Assembly (NCBI RefSeq): GCF_965118125.1
Contig: NZ_OZ221288.1
Span: 1,178,001 to 1,242,000, forward strand
Reading direction: 5' to 3'
Source: Pararobbsia alpina_A
GTDB taxonomy: Bacteria; Pseudomonadota; Gammaproteobacteria; Burkholderiales; Burkholderiaceae
DNA length: 64,000 nt
Part shown: positions 51,208 through 59,807 of the stretch, in pieces
Numbering within the stretch: position 1 is the stretch's first letter
Layout: each line of letters begins with the position of its first letter
Translations under genes and position numbers: made by a program
Notes under the pieces: generated by a model
Seen by the model: the letters and a program-made list of their open reading frames with translations, nothing else
What the model was told of the DNA's origin: nothing
The model's database searches: none

Positions 51208-52386
51208 ATGGACGCCATACTTGTCATCAACGCTGGTTCGTCGAGCATCAAGTTTTCGGCCTTTTCAGTGGCCTCGCACAAGCTCGAACCGATCGCGAGC
51301 GGCAAGCTCGAAGAGATCTACGAGAACCCGCATTTCGTCGTCAAGCGTCACAACGGCGAAGTCATTGCCGACAAGCATTGGCCCTCCGGCGAAAAGCTCG
51401 GTCACGACAAGGCCATCGCATTTCTGCTCGACTGGCTGCGCAGCCACGGTGAGGGATCAACGCTGCTCGCCGTCGGACATCGGATCGTGCACGGTGGTGA
51501 GGCGTATGTCGCACCCGTACGTGTCGATGCGCATGTCATCGAACAACTCGAAGCACTGATTCCGCTGGCGCCGTTGCATCAGCCGCACAATATCGCGGCG
51601 ATCAAGGCCATCGCGGCGCAAAACGCCGATCTGCCGCAGATCGCCTGTTTCGATACGGCATTCCACAGCTCGCAGCTTCCGGTCGTCACGCAATACGCGC
51701 TGCCGCCCGACATCACACAGCAAGGCGTGCGGCGCTATGGCTTCCATGGCCTCTCCTACGAATACATTGCACGCGTATTGCCCGACTACGACCACAAAGC
51801 AGCAACGGGCAGAACGGTAGCGCTGCATCTGGGTAACGGCGCGAGCATGACGGCGATGTTGAACGGCAAGAGCGTCGCGAGCACCATGGGGTTCACCGCC
51901 GTCGAAGGCATTCCGATGGGCACACGTTCTGGCAGTCTCGATCCGGGCGTCGTGCTGTGGATGCTCGATGAAGCGAAGATGGACAGCCGCGCGATTGCCG
52001 ATCTGCTCTATAAGCGCTCGGGGTTGCTTGGCGTATCTGGCATTGCGAGCGATATGCGGACTTTGCTCGACAGCGACGCGGCTTCCGCGAGGGAGGCCGT
52101 CGAATTGTTTTGCTATCGGATATCGCGAGAGCTGGGGTCGCTGGCCGCCGCACTCGGCGGTCTCGACGCGATCGTATTTACCGCGGGCATTGGAGAAAAT
52201 GCGCCGCCTGTGCGCGCACGTGTGTGCGAGCTGTCACGGTGGCTCGGGGTACGCATCGACGCCGACGCCAACCGGAGCAATGGACCGCGGATCAGCGGCC
52301 CCGATAGCAGCATCGACGTGTGGGTGATCCCGACCAATGAAGAGTTGATGATTGCGCAGCACACCCTGGATCGACTGGAGCGCTGA
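51208..52386 (+). CDS. ackA: Acetate kinase
   Basis: Acetate kinase converts acetyl phosphate and ADP to acetate and ATP. The 392-residue product has the family signatures VINAGSSSIKFSAF near the N-terminus, GHRIVHGGE, FHGLSYEYI, LHLGNGAS and FTAGIGENAP, and the length is normal. It is the third gene of the DUF3141-pta-ackA-fabI operon; the fabI start lies 2 bases after its stop. With the phosphotransacylase it forms the classic acyl-CoA to acid plus ATP route. Propionate or butyrate may also be used; that is not readable. Confidence 0.95.
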   Translation: MDAILVINAGSSSIKFSAFSVASHKLEPIASGKLEEIYENPHFVVKRHNGEVIADKHWPSGEKLGHDKAIAFLLDWLRSHGEGSTLLAVGHRIVHGGEAYVAPVRVDAHVIEQLEALIPLAPLHQPHNIAAIKAIAAQNADLPQIACFDTAFHSSQLPVVTQYALPPDITQQGVRRYGFHGLSYEYIARVLPDYDHKAATGRTVALHLGNGASMTAMLNGKSVASTMGFTAVEGIPMGTRSGSLDPGVVLWMLDEAKMDSRAIADLLYKRSGLLGVSGIASDMRTLLDSDAASAREAVELFCYRISRELGSLAAALGGLDAIVFTAGIGENAPPVRARVCELSRWLGVRIDADANRSNGPRISGPDSSIDVWVIPTNEELMIAQHTLDRLER

Positions 52387-52388
52387 AT

Positions 52389-53168
52389 ATGGATACGCCA
52401 ACGCCCCCGCTCGCGGGACGCAAGGCCCTGATCGTCGGCATTGCCAACGAGCATTCGATCGCCTACGGATGCGCATGCGCGTTTCGCGAGCTTGGCGCGG
52501 AACTCGCCATCACGTATCTCAACGATAAGGCCAAGGCCTACGTCGAACCGCTCGCGCAGGCGCTCGACGCACCGATACTCGTACCGTTGGATGTGTCAAA
52601 GCCCGGCGAACTCGAGGCGGTGTTCGACGTGGTTCGGTCCCACTGGGGACGGCTCGATACGGTGATCCACTCCATCGCGTTCGCCCCCAAGGAAGATCTG
52701 CAGGGTGGATTGCTCAACAGCTCGGCGGCAGGGTTTTCGATGGCGATGGACATCTCATGTCATTCGTTCATTCGCATGGCGCGCCTCGCGGCGCCCTTGA
52801 TGGACGAAGGCGGGTCGATGTTTGCGATGAGCTATCTCGGCGCGACGCGCGTCGTGCCGAACTACGATCTGATGGGCCCGGTCAAGGCTGCGCTCGAAGC
52901 GACGTGCCGGTATCTCGCTCACGAACTCGGCCCGAAAGGCATCCGCGTACATCCGATTTCACCAGGGCCGCTCAAGACGCGTGCTGCATCGGGGCTCAAG
53001 GATTTCGACCTGTTGCTGAACGAAGCCGCCGCGCGTGCACCGATTGGCGAGATGGTCGACATCATGGATGTCGGATTTGCGTGCGCTTACCTCGCCACGC
53101 CCTACGCGCGGCGCATGACCGGCAATACCATCTATGTCGACGGCGGCCTGAGCATCATGAACGAGTAA
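52389..53168 (+). CDS. fabI: FabI-type enoyl-ACP reductase
   Basis: FabI reduces trans-2-enoyl-ACP with NADH or NADPH in fatty acid synthesis. The 259-residue product has the FabI version of the nucleotide motif (GIANEHSIAYGCA, 17-29), Tyr149 in MSYLGATRVVPNY, and the catalytic pair Tyr159-(x)6-Lys166. It starts 2 bases after the ackA stop, so it is firmly part of that operon rather than of a fatty acid operon. As the window also has fabV, this copy may be a specialised isozyme for the operon pathway. Some members of such clusters differ from housekeeping FabI; the residues visible here are all intact. Confidence 0.93.
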   Translation: MDTPTPPLAGRKALIVGIANEHSIAYGCACAFRELGAELAITYLNDKAKAYVEPLAQALDAPILVPLDVSKPGELEAVFDVVRSHWGRLDTVIHSIAFAPKEDLQGGLLNSSAAGFSMAMDISCHSFIRMARLAAPLMDEGGSMFAMSYLGATRVVPNYDLMGPVKAALEATCRYLAHELGPKGIRVHPISPGPLKTRAASGLKDFDLLLNEAAARAPIGEMVDIMDVGFACAYLATPYARRMTGNTIYVDGGLSIMNE

Positions 53169-53307
53169 TTGCTGGCGCATCACGAACGAGTCAAATACGC
53201 AAGGGATCATCATCACACTCGAAGACGCCTGAGCGTCCGGTATTCAGCTCACCCGACATCGCCGCGCGTGGTTGCGACCGGTGTCACTACACAGGGAATC
53301 AAACATC

Positions 53308-53613
53308 ATGAAACTCTGGATCGGCAATCTGACACACGGCGTCACAAAGCAATCCATTTCGGAACTCATTCAAAAATATACGGGCGCGCCCACAGAAAGC
53401 GTCCATATTCTTGACGAAGGCGAGCCGCACCCTGCCGCACTCGTCGAGATCAAGGACGCCAGCCTGCTGACACTCGAAATCATGCAGCAGCGGCTCAATG
53501 GCATGTTCTGGATGGAACACAGTCTGAATGTGCAGGTGTTGAGCTTCACGGATGAAAGTAATGAGGCCGATGAACGCAGGGAAGCGGAGCGACGTGGGCC
53601 CGCACCGGTTTGA
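53308..53613 (+). CDS. Small RRM-fold protein
   Basis: The 101-residue product has the beta-alpha-beta-beta-alpha-beta pattern of an RNA recognition motif: first strand KLWIGNL matches RNP2, helix KQSISELIQKY, then AALVEIKDASLLTLEIMQQRLNGMFW and the last strand LNVQVLSF. The RNP1 position, normally with two or three aromatic residues, reads PHPAALVEI and has none, so RNA binding may be weak or different. The C-terminal tail is charged (DERREAERR). The ATG is preceded by AGGGAA. It lies 140 bp after fabI on the same strand and may or may not share its transcript. Confidence 0.7.
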   Translation: MKLWIGNLTHGVTKQSISELIQKYTGAPTESVHILDEGEPHPAALVEIKDASLLTLEIMQQRLNGMFWMEHSLNVQVLSFTDESNEADERREAERRGPAPV

Positions 53614-53654
53614 AGAATTTCTGAAAAAGCAATCAGAAAAATCCAGAAGTTTTT

Positions 53655-53682
53655 TCAAGTTCATGACAGTTTGTGCCGATAT
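53655..53682 (+). promoter_or_regulatory. Sigma-28 (FliA)-type promoter for the chemoreceptor gene
   Basis: TCAAGTTC, a 12-base spacer and GCCGATAT match the flagellar sigma-28 consensus (TAAAGTTT, 11 bases, GCCGATAA) at 6 of 8 and 7 of 8 positions. It lies 63 bases before the chemoreceptor start. A 6-bp hairpin (GGGAGC and GCTCCC, 53694-53712) lies in the predicted leader. Confidence 0.6.
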
Positions 53683-53745
53683 CTCGTCAGATCGGGAGCC
53701 ATGCGCGCTCCCTGCGGGCTGTAGACCGAGTATCTGAGGACAAAC

Positions 53746-55305
53746 ATGAAGGTGAGGAATTTCCCCGTCCGCGTGGGTATCGCGGCGGTGCTGGGCTTGT
53801 CTGCCCTGGTGACGCTGATTGTCGGACTGCTTGGCATCGTGTCGCTGCGTTCGAACAACGATCTCGCCAGCCAGCTTCAGGTTGACAACCAGTCGGTCGT
53901 CTACCTCAAGGATGTCTATATCAACAACCTGAAGGCACGCAGCGCGCTCGCGCGTGCCTATATCGCAATGGGCAACGACGGCAAAGCGAAGGATCGCGAT
54001 GCCGCCTACGCGTCGGCTCAAGGTTTTTACGCTCAAGCCCAAAAATCATTTGCTGACTTTGATGCAGTACCGAAGCGCGATGGCTTCGGCAAGCATGCCG
54101 GCGAAGACGTCGCATCGACATTCCATGCCCACAGCGACGCACTGACGGCACTGTTCGATGCCATGAAGGCCGGCGACGCACAACGCTATGCCGACACGAA
54201 CGAGCATCAGATGACCGACACCAGCCAGGCCTTCGGCAAGGCGGCTGAAGCGTTCTTCAAGGCGATGAACAAGGATAAGGCCGACATCGAAGCGCAACGC
54301 AGCACGCAATATTCGATGCTCCTCGGCGTGGTGGTCGGCGCGCTGGTCATCGCGATCGTGATTGTCGGCGTGTCGTACCGCATCGTCAGCAGCGCGGTCG
54401 TGCAGCCGCTCGACAACGCGATTTCGGAACTCACGCTGGTTGCACGCGGTGATCTGACAAGCCGGATCGCTTACGAATCGACCAACGAAATCGGCGACCT
54501 GTTCAACGCGATTCGTGCGATGCGTACGAGCCTTGCGGATATCGTTGCCGTCGTGCGTTCGGGGACGAACTCGATCGAAACGGGCGTTCACGAACTCGCC
54601 GGCGGTCACACGGATTTGTCGTCACGCACCGAAGAGCAAGCCGCATCGCTGCAAACCACGGCCTCGAGCATGGAAGAGCTCACCGCAGCGGTCAAACACA
54701 ATACGGATAACGCCGTGCTGGCGAGCCGCCTCGCCGTGGAAGCCTCGGAAACGGCGGGACGCGGTGGCGATGCGGTGAGCGCCGTCGTCGCCACGATGAA
54801 GCAGATCGCGACAAGCTCGTCGCAAATGGTCGACATCATCGCGGTCATCGAAGGCATCGCCTTTCAGACGAATATTCTTGCGCTGAACGCGGCAGTCGAA
54901 GCTGCACGCGCCGGTGAAAGCGGCCGCGGCTTCGCGGTCGTTGCTTCGGAAGTGCGCACGCTCGCGCAACGCAGCGCGACGGCCGCGAAGGAAATCAAGG
55001 CGCTGATCGACGGTGCGGCAACGAATGTGGACGCGGGTAGCTCAGGCGCGCAGAGGGCCGGCGAAACGATGTCCGAGATCGTACGCGCGGTCAAACAGGT
55101 CACCGACATCATGGGCGAGATCGCTGCCGCAAGCGCACAGCAACGCAGCGGCATCGAGCAAGTCGGTCACAGCGTTCAGCAGATGGATGCGGTGACCCAG
55201 CAAAACGCGGCGCTCGTTGAACAGGCGGCTGCAGCTACTCATTCGCTTGAAGAGCAGGCCACGCGATTGAGCGAAGCCGTTTCCGTGTTCCGGGTCGCCG
55301 CCTGA
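53746..55305 (+). CDS. Methyl-accepting chemotaxis protein
   Basis: The 519-residue receptor has membrane helices at about 10-33 and 190-211 that flank a four-helix-bundle periplasmic sensor of the Tar/Tsr type (about 34-189). A HAMP domain (about 212-265) and the cytoplasmic signalling hairpin follow, whose tip EGIAFQTNILALNAAVEAARAGESGRGF is fully conserved. The methylation helices contain the usual Glu/Gln pairs (TEEQAASLQTTASSMEELTA). There is no C-terminal NWETF-type tether for CheR. Ligand is unknown. A FliA-type promoter stands upstream, tying it to motility gene expression. Confidence 0.94.
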   Translation: MKVRNFPVRVGIAAVLGLSALVTLIVGLLGIVSLRSNNDLASQLQVDNQSVVYLKDVYINNLKARSALARAYIAMGNDGKAKDRDAAYASAQGFYAQAQKSFADFDAVPKRDGFGKHAGEDVASTFHAHSDALTALFDAMKAGDAQRYADTNEHQMTDTSQAFGKAAEAFFKAMNKDKADIEAQRSTQYSMLLGVVVGALVIAIVIVGVSYRIVSSAVVQPLDNAISELTLVARGDLTSRIAYESTNEIGDLFNAIRAMRTSLADIVAVVRSGTNSIETGVHELAGGHTDLSSRTEEQAASLQTTASSMEELTAAVKHNTDNAVLASRLAVEASETAGRGGDAVSAVVATMKQIATSSSQMVDIIAVIEGIAFQTNILALNAAVEAARAGESGRGFAVVASEVRTLAQRSATAAKEIKALIDGAATNVDAGSSGAQRAGETMSEIVRAVKQVTDIMGEIAAASAQQRSGIEQVGHSVQQMDAVTQQNAALVEQAAAATHSLEEQATRLSEAVSVFRVAA

Positions 55306-55308
55306 CAA

Positions 55309-56013
55309 TCAGCGGTGTTGAGCCGCGACCTTGAGTCCGAGTGAAATAAAGATCGTTCCGATGATCTTGCCTTGCCAGCGGCTGAGCCACGACAGCCGCT
55401 TGACGATGCGTCCTAGCGGGCGGATCGACAGCACAAGCAACGTCGTATAAGCGGCGCTCATCGCGACGAACACCAGACCCAGCGTCAGAAACTGCGAGAG
55501 CGTCGAGCCCTGCTCCGGCCGCACGAACTGCGGCAAGAAGGCCAGGAAGAAGAGCGCGGTCTTCGGATTGAGGACTTCGGCGGGAATCGCCTGCAGGTAG
55601 GCTTTGAGCGGCGACACACCCGCCGGCTTGCCATTGAGTGCCACGCCTTGCGACAAGACTTCGGCCGATGCCGGGGTGCCCGACATGGCAGACGTTGCCG
55701 GCGATGACGTCGTTGCAGGCTTGGCCGGCTTCTCGAGAATCGCCCGAACGCCGAGATACACGAGATAGGCCGCGCCGACGTATTTGACAATCGAGAAGGC
55801 GAACGCGGAGGTCATCAGCACCGCGGACAGGCCGATCGCCGCGCACATCGTGTGGACGAAATCGCCGGTCGCCACCCCCAGTCCCGTCATGATCCCGGTC
55901 TTTCGACCGCCCTGAACGGTACGCGTTAACACGAGCAACACGGCCGGGCCGGGAATCAGAAACAACCCCAGCACGACGACAACAAACGTACCCAACGTCG
56001 AGAATTCCACCAT
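55309..56013 (-). CDS. LysE/RhtB-family amino acid exporter
   Basis: The 234-residue product is a LysE-type exporter with six hydrophobic segments, the N-terminal signature LGLFLIPGPAVLLVLTRTVQGGRKTGIMTGLG and the conserved NPKTALFFLAFLPQFV. Between helices three and four it carries an unusual insert of about 35 residues rich in Ala, Ser, Thr and Pro (about 100-140). Family members export amino acids or homoserine lactone-like compounds; the substrate is unknown. The ATG at 56013 is supported by GGAG and by the position of the first helix. It is convergent to the chemoreceptor gene, with 3 bases between the stops. Confidence 0.9.
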   Translation of the reverse strand: MVEFSTLGTFVVVVLGLFLIPGPAVLLVLTRTVQGGRKTGIMTGLGVATGDFVHTMCAAIGLSAVLMTSAFAFSIVKYVGAAYLVYLGVRAILEKPAKPATTSSPATSAMSGTPASAEVLSQGVALNGKPAGVSPLKAYLQAIPAEVLNPKTALFFLAFLPQFVRPEQGSTLSQFLTLGLVFVAMSAAYTTLLVLSIRPLGRIVKRLSWLSRWQGKIIGTIFISLGLKVAAQHR

Positions 56014-56187
56014 GGCAGCCGCTCCAATCCCGGTATGACGGTGCGACGACATGTCGGCACACGTGCTCCGTTCGCAATGAATCCACGAACGGAGCACAAC
56101 CGTCAACAGGGAATTTGAAGTTTCTTGGCGACGCTGCCGCGCAATGCCTGGACCCCGGCCAATGGCCGAGATCCGGGACCCTGGCGC

Positions 56188-58374
56188 CTAGTGTTTCGGC
56201 TGGAACGCCGGCTCACCCATCTGCCAGAGCGCAAACGCCCACTCGTCCGCGAGCTGATTCGAGCGTTGCGAGACGCTCGAACCCATGCCGTGCCCTGCGT
56301 CGTAATCGATACGCAGCAGCACCGGACGTCCGCTGTCCGACGCGGCTTGCACGCGCGCGGCCATCTTCATCATGTGCCAGGGCGCCACACGCGGGTCGTT
56401 CGCGCCGGTCGTGAACATGATGGCCGGATACGGCGTGGCATCGTGCACGTGGTCATACCCGCTCATCGCATAGAGGCCATGAAAACCATCCTCGGTCGAC
56501 GTCGAGCCGAACTCCGGCACGTTCGGCGGACCGTTGGGTTCCGTTTCCGCGCGCAGCGTATCCGACATGCCGACATCGTCGAGCACCACACGGAACAGGC
56601 CCGGATTCAAGGTGATGGCCCCGCCCATTACGATGCCGCCCGCGCTCGCGCTATTGGCTGCGAGCAATTTCGACTGCGTGTAGTGCTCGTCGATCAGGTA
56701 TTGCGCCGACGCCATGAAGTCGAGAATCGTATTGGTCTTCGTAAGCTTCTGACCCGCACGATGCCACGCATCGCCGTATTCACCGCCGCCGCGCATATGC
56801 GACACGGCGACGATACCGCCCTGATCGATCCACGCTTGCCACGCCGGACGATAGAACGCATCCATCGACAAGCCATAGCTACCGTAGCCGAACACGATCG
56901 TCGGGTGCGAGCCGTCGCGCTTGATGCCCTTCTTAGCGATGATCGACACCGGAACGAGTGTGCCGTCATAGCTCGTCGCAAATTCCTCATGCGATTCGAT
57001 ATCGCTCGACTCGGTCTTCGCCGGCGGATTCATCCCCGTATCGACGGCCTTGCCACTCGCCGGGTCGAATGCGATTTCACGCGGCGACTTGACCCAGCTT
57101 TGCAGACCGAACAGTGCGCCCGGCAGTTGCCGATCCGTTGTCACGTGCGAAATCGCACCGTCAAACGGCAATTCGACATTCGTATCGGTCTTGCCGTCGA
57201 ACGACACACGGTGCAATTCGAAGCGTGCACCTGCGCGCTCGCTCACATAAAGTGCATCGCTCGCGATCGAGAACGTATCGATCACGTTCTTGCCTTCGGG
57301 CACGATGACATTGGCATGCGCAAGATCCGGATGCACGGCCGACGTGGCAACGACCTTGAATCGCGACGCGCCCTTCTCCGACTGAATGTAGAGTCGATCG
57401 CCATGTGCCTGCACGTCCGTGATGCCGTCTTCGGGATCGGCCAGCTTCTGCCACGGCGTCGAGGCGCCGTGTATCTGATCGACCGGCACGACGTAGAAGC
57501 TGTTCGGCGACTCATCCATATTGCGGTTCGCCACCGCGATCGCATACGGCGAGTCGGGCGACAACAGCACATACGTGCCCTGGCCTTCAGGCACATCGAG
57601 ATTGGCCGACACGCCGCGACCAAAGACGGCTTCGTCGCCTTCACCATCCGTGTGTTGCCCCAGCACGTGGAGCAGCGTCACCGCGTTGTATTCGGTCTGA
57701 CTCGGCGGCGTATCGGGCCCCGTCTTCGGGTAGCGCAGATAGAAGAACGACTGATTGTCCTTGCGCCACGACACGATGCTGTCGCTCGCGCGGTCGATCG
57801 ACTCGGCCAGTTCGCTCCCGGTCTTCAGATCGACCACATGCAGCACGCTCTTTTCGGAACCGCCTTCCGACACGCCATAGGCGACATAGCGCCCGTCCCA
57901 CGACGGCGAGAACCAGTCGAGAGCGAAGTGGTGTGCGCTGTCCTTGGCCAGCTTGGCCGGGTCGACAAGGATATGTTCCTCGCCTTGAAGGCCGTCGCGA
58001 TACGCGAGCTTCGGCAGGTTGGCGCCTGAAGTCAGAACTTCGTAAAACACACGATCACCGCGACGCGCGAATTCAAAGCGGCGATCGTCGCTGCTCGAGA
58101 GTGCCTGGATGCGCTGCGCGAGCGCAGCGCGGCCCGGTATGGCATCGAGCACCTTGCGCGAATACGAAGCCTGCCCCTTCATCCAGGTCTGCACGCCCGG
58201 ATCCGTCAGGTTCTCCATGTAGCGATAGTTATCGACGACCTTGACGCCGAAATACGTATCGGTCACGGGACGGACCGGAGCGACAGGCGGCCCCTCCGCC
58301 GACCATGTCGTTTGAGCTGCGCACAGGAGTGTCGTCGCAAGCGCGACGGCCAGCACCGCCTTAGTCTGTTTCAT
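56188..58374 (-). CDS. Prolyl oligopeptidase-family serine peptidase, secreted
   Basis: The 728-residue enzyme has a signal peptide (KQTKAVLAVALATTLLCAAQ, cleavage near WSA), a seven-bladed propeller (about 70-430) that restricts access, and a C-terminal alpha/beta-hydrolase domain. The catalytic Ser is in NSASAGGIVMGG, the Asp in TGANDPRVAPWHMMK and the His in DAGHGMGSS. It should cut short peptides after Pro in the periplasm. The ATG at 58374 is placed just before the signal peptide; 16 codons upstream in frame have no support. Single gene with no operon partner. Confidence 0.92.
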   Translation of the reverse strand: MKQTKAVLAVALATTLLCAAQTTWSAEGPPVAPVRPVTDTYFGVKVVDNYRYMENLTDPGVQTWMKGQASYSRKVLDAIPGRAALAQRIQALSSSDDRRFEFARRGDRVFYEVLTSGANLPKLAYRDGLQGEEHILVDPAKLAKDSAHHFALDWFSPSWDGRYVAYGVSEGGSEKSVLHVVDLKTGSELAESIDRASDSIVSWRKDNQSFFYLRYPKTGPDTPPSQTEYNAVTLLHVLGQHTDGEGDEAVFGRGVSANLDVPEGQGTYVLLSPDSPYAIAVANRNMDESPNSFYVVPVDQIHGASTPWQKLADPEDGITDVQAHGDRLYIQSEKGASRFKVVATSAVHPDLAHANVIVPEGKNVIDTFSIASDALYVSERAGARFELHRVSFDGKTDTNVELPFDGAISHVTTDRQLPGALFGLQSWVKSPREIAFDPASGKAVDTGMNPPAKTESSDIESHEEFATSYDGTLVPVSIIAKKGIKRDGSHPTIVFGYGSYGLSMDAFYRPAWQAWIDQGGIVAVSHMRGGGEYGDAWHRAGQKLTKTNTILDFMASAQYLIDEHYTQSKLLAANSASAGGIVMGGAITLNPGLFRVVLDDVGMSDTLRAETEPNGPPNVPEFGSTSTEDGFHGLYAMSGYDHVHDATPYPAIMFTTGANDPRVAPWHMMKMAARVQAASDSGRPVLLRIDYDAGHGMGSSVSQRSNQLADEWAFALWQMGEPAFQPKH

Positions 58375-58559
58375 GGGATCGCTTATTGTCGTGAGGCTGT
58401 TGTGAGGCGCTACAAAATGCATATTCCGTACTGGATTTATGCGGGTTTCGTGATCGCCTCACCGTATTGCGCGATCATTCGGCTTCGCCGGTCAGGCGAT
58501 CCCGGATTATTGAATCGACACAAAGATTGGTCAATCGGATTGGTCGATTGCAAAGGTCA

Positions 58560-58624
58560 TTGCATGGGGTGATTGCATGGGGTGATTGCATGGGTCGGTC
58601 GCATGGATCGATCTGATGGAGCGA
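58560..58624. repeat. 13-bp tandem repeat, five units
   Basis: Two perfect units TTGCATGGGGTGA are followed by three progressively diverged 13-bp units, ending about 25 bp after the FUSC stop codon. Further copies appear to decay up to about 58650. The gradient of divergence suggests slippage with later mutation. Confidence 0.85.
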
Positions 58625-58649
58625 TCTCAGGCCCGATCACGTGGGTCGA

Positions 58650-59807
58650 TCACACGCGTCCACCGGCCGTCGGCGATTTGTGCAGCCGTGCGACGATGAT
58701 GTTGAGCAACGCCTCAATCGCATAGAACACCGCGACGCCGATCAACACGCCTTCAAGCCGCGTGAAACCTGATTCAAAGCTTGCTGAAGGCTTCGATGTC
58801 TGCGCACAGACGACGAGAAACGTAATCTCGGCCTGCAAGCCGAGATAAGCGCAATCGGCCGGCCCGCGATTGAGCACGGAAAGGCACCACGCAACCGCGA
58901 CCATGACCGCCCAATACGTGACCGTTGCGGCCACGCCCGCATGTTCGAATCCGAGGCCCAGTGCGACCGCGAGGCCAGCCACGGCGCCGAGAGCCGCGCC
59001 GAGCAAACGCTGTGCGGCCTTGCGCTCGACCTTCTCGAGGGGCCCGGTCAGCGCAAGTGCACACACGGAGATCACACTTTGCGCCCCGCCCGGTAACTCG
59101 AACACCCGGCACAGCAGGAACGTCACGCACGCAGCAAACGCGGGCGAGCACGCATTGCGAAATCGCTCGATGTTCGTGATCGTCGCGGGCGATCCCGATG
59201 CTGCAGATCCTGCTGAAGCGGCAGGTGCTGCTGCCGCGGCCACCGTCGGAGCGCCCAGCACCGACACGGCAGCCAGCTGAAACAAGGCCATCGTGACGAC
59301 GCCAATCGTCACTTCGGCCGGACGAAACACCGCAATCACGTGCGCGTGCTCGGGCGCAACGGCGCCGCCTGTCAGCACCATCGCGCTCGTGATCGAGCCG
59401 ATGCGCCACGCATAGGGCCACGACGCGACCTGCGTCATCCACAAGCCGACGAACACGACCACGAACGTGGCAGCGCAAAACAGAACCAGCGAGCCCCCGA
59501 CGAGCTTCACCAGCGCAAGCCCGATCGCTGCGCCAACGTACGTCCCTGCGAGTCGATGGCCGCATTTGAGCAGCATGCTCCGGCGATCGGGCAAGGCAAC
59601 GACCATCGCGGTGATACCCGCCCAATACGGACCGTCGAGCCCCGACAGGTCGGCGATCCACACCGAACACGCAATGCCGGCGGCCATCCAGAACGTATGT
59701 GCGAACTGTGCGCGATCGAGCGCGGCAATCGCTGCGCCGATCGCCACACGGATACGCATCAGTGAATCGACTGCCCTCGCTGCGAACATGCGGCCCCCGT
59801 TGGTCAC
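58650..59807 (-). CDS. FUSC-family inner membrane protein
   Basis: The 385-residue protein has two blocks of about five to six hydrophobic helices (about 38-200 and 220-370) joined by an Ala/Ser-rich linker, and resembles fusaric acid resistance (FUSC)/AaeB-type proteins (IACSVWIADLSGLDGPYWAGITAMVVALPDRRSML, later LQRLLGAALGAVAGLAVALGL-like segments). Full FUSC proteins often have a second large soluble domain, missing here. They take part in export of aromatic acids or drugs. The GTG start overlaps the TGA stop of the LysR gene by 3 bases, so translation is coupled; an ATG six codons later is the alternative. Confidence 0.85.
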   Translation of the reverse strand: MTNGGRMFAARAVDSLMRIRVAIGAAIAALDRAQFAHTFWMAAGIACSVWIADLSGLDGPYWAGITAMVVALPDRRSMLLKCGHRLAGTYVGAAIGLALVKLVGGSLVLFCAATFVVVFVGLWMTQVASWPYAWRIGSITSAMVLTGGAVAPEHAHVIAVFRPAEVTIGVVTMALFQLAAVSVLGAPTVAAAAAPAASAGSAASGSPATITNIERFRNACSPAFAACVTFLLCRVFELPGGAQSVISVCALALTGPLEKVERKAAQRLLGAALGAVAGLAVALGLGFEHAGVAATVTYWAVMVAVAWCLSVLNRGPADCAYLGLQAEITFLVVCAQTSKPSASFESGFTRLEGVLIGVAVFYAIEALLNIIVARLHKSPTAGGRV

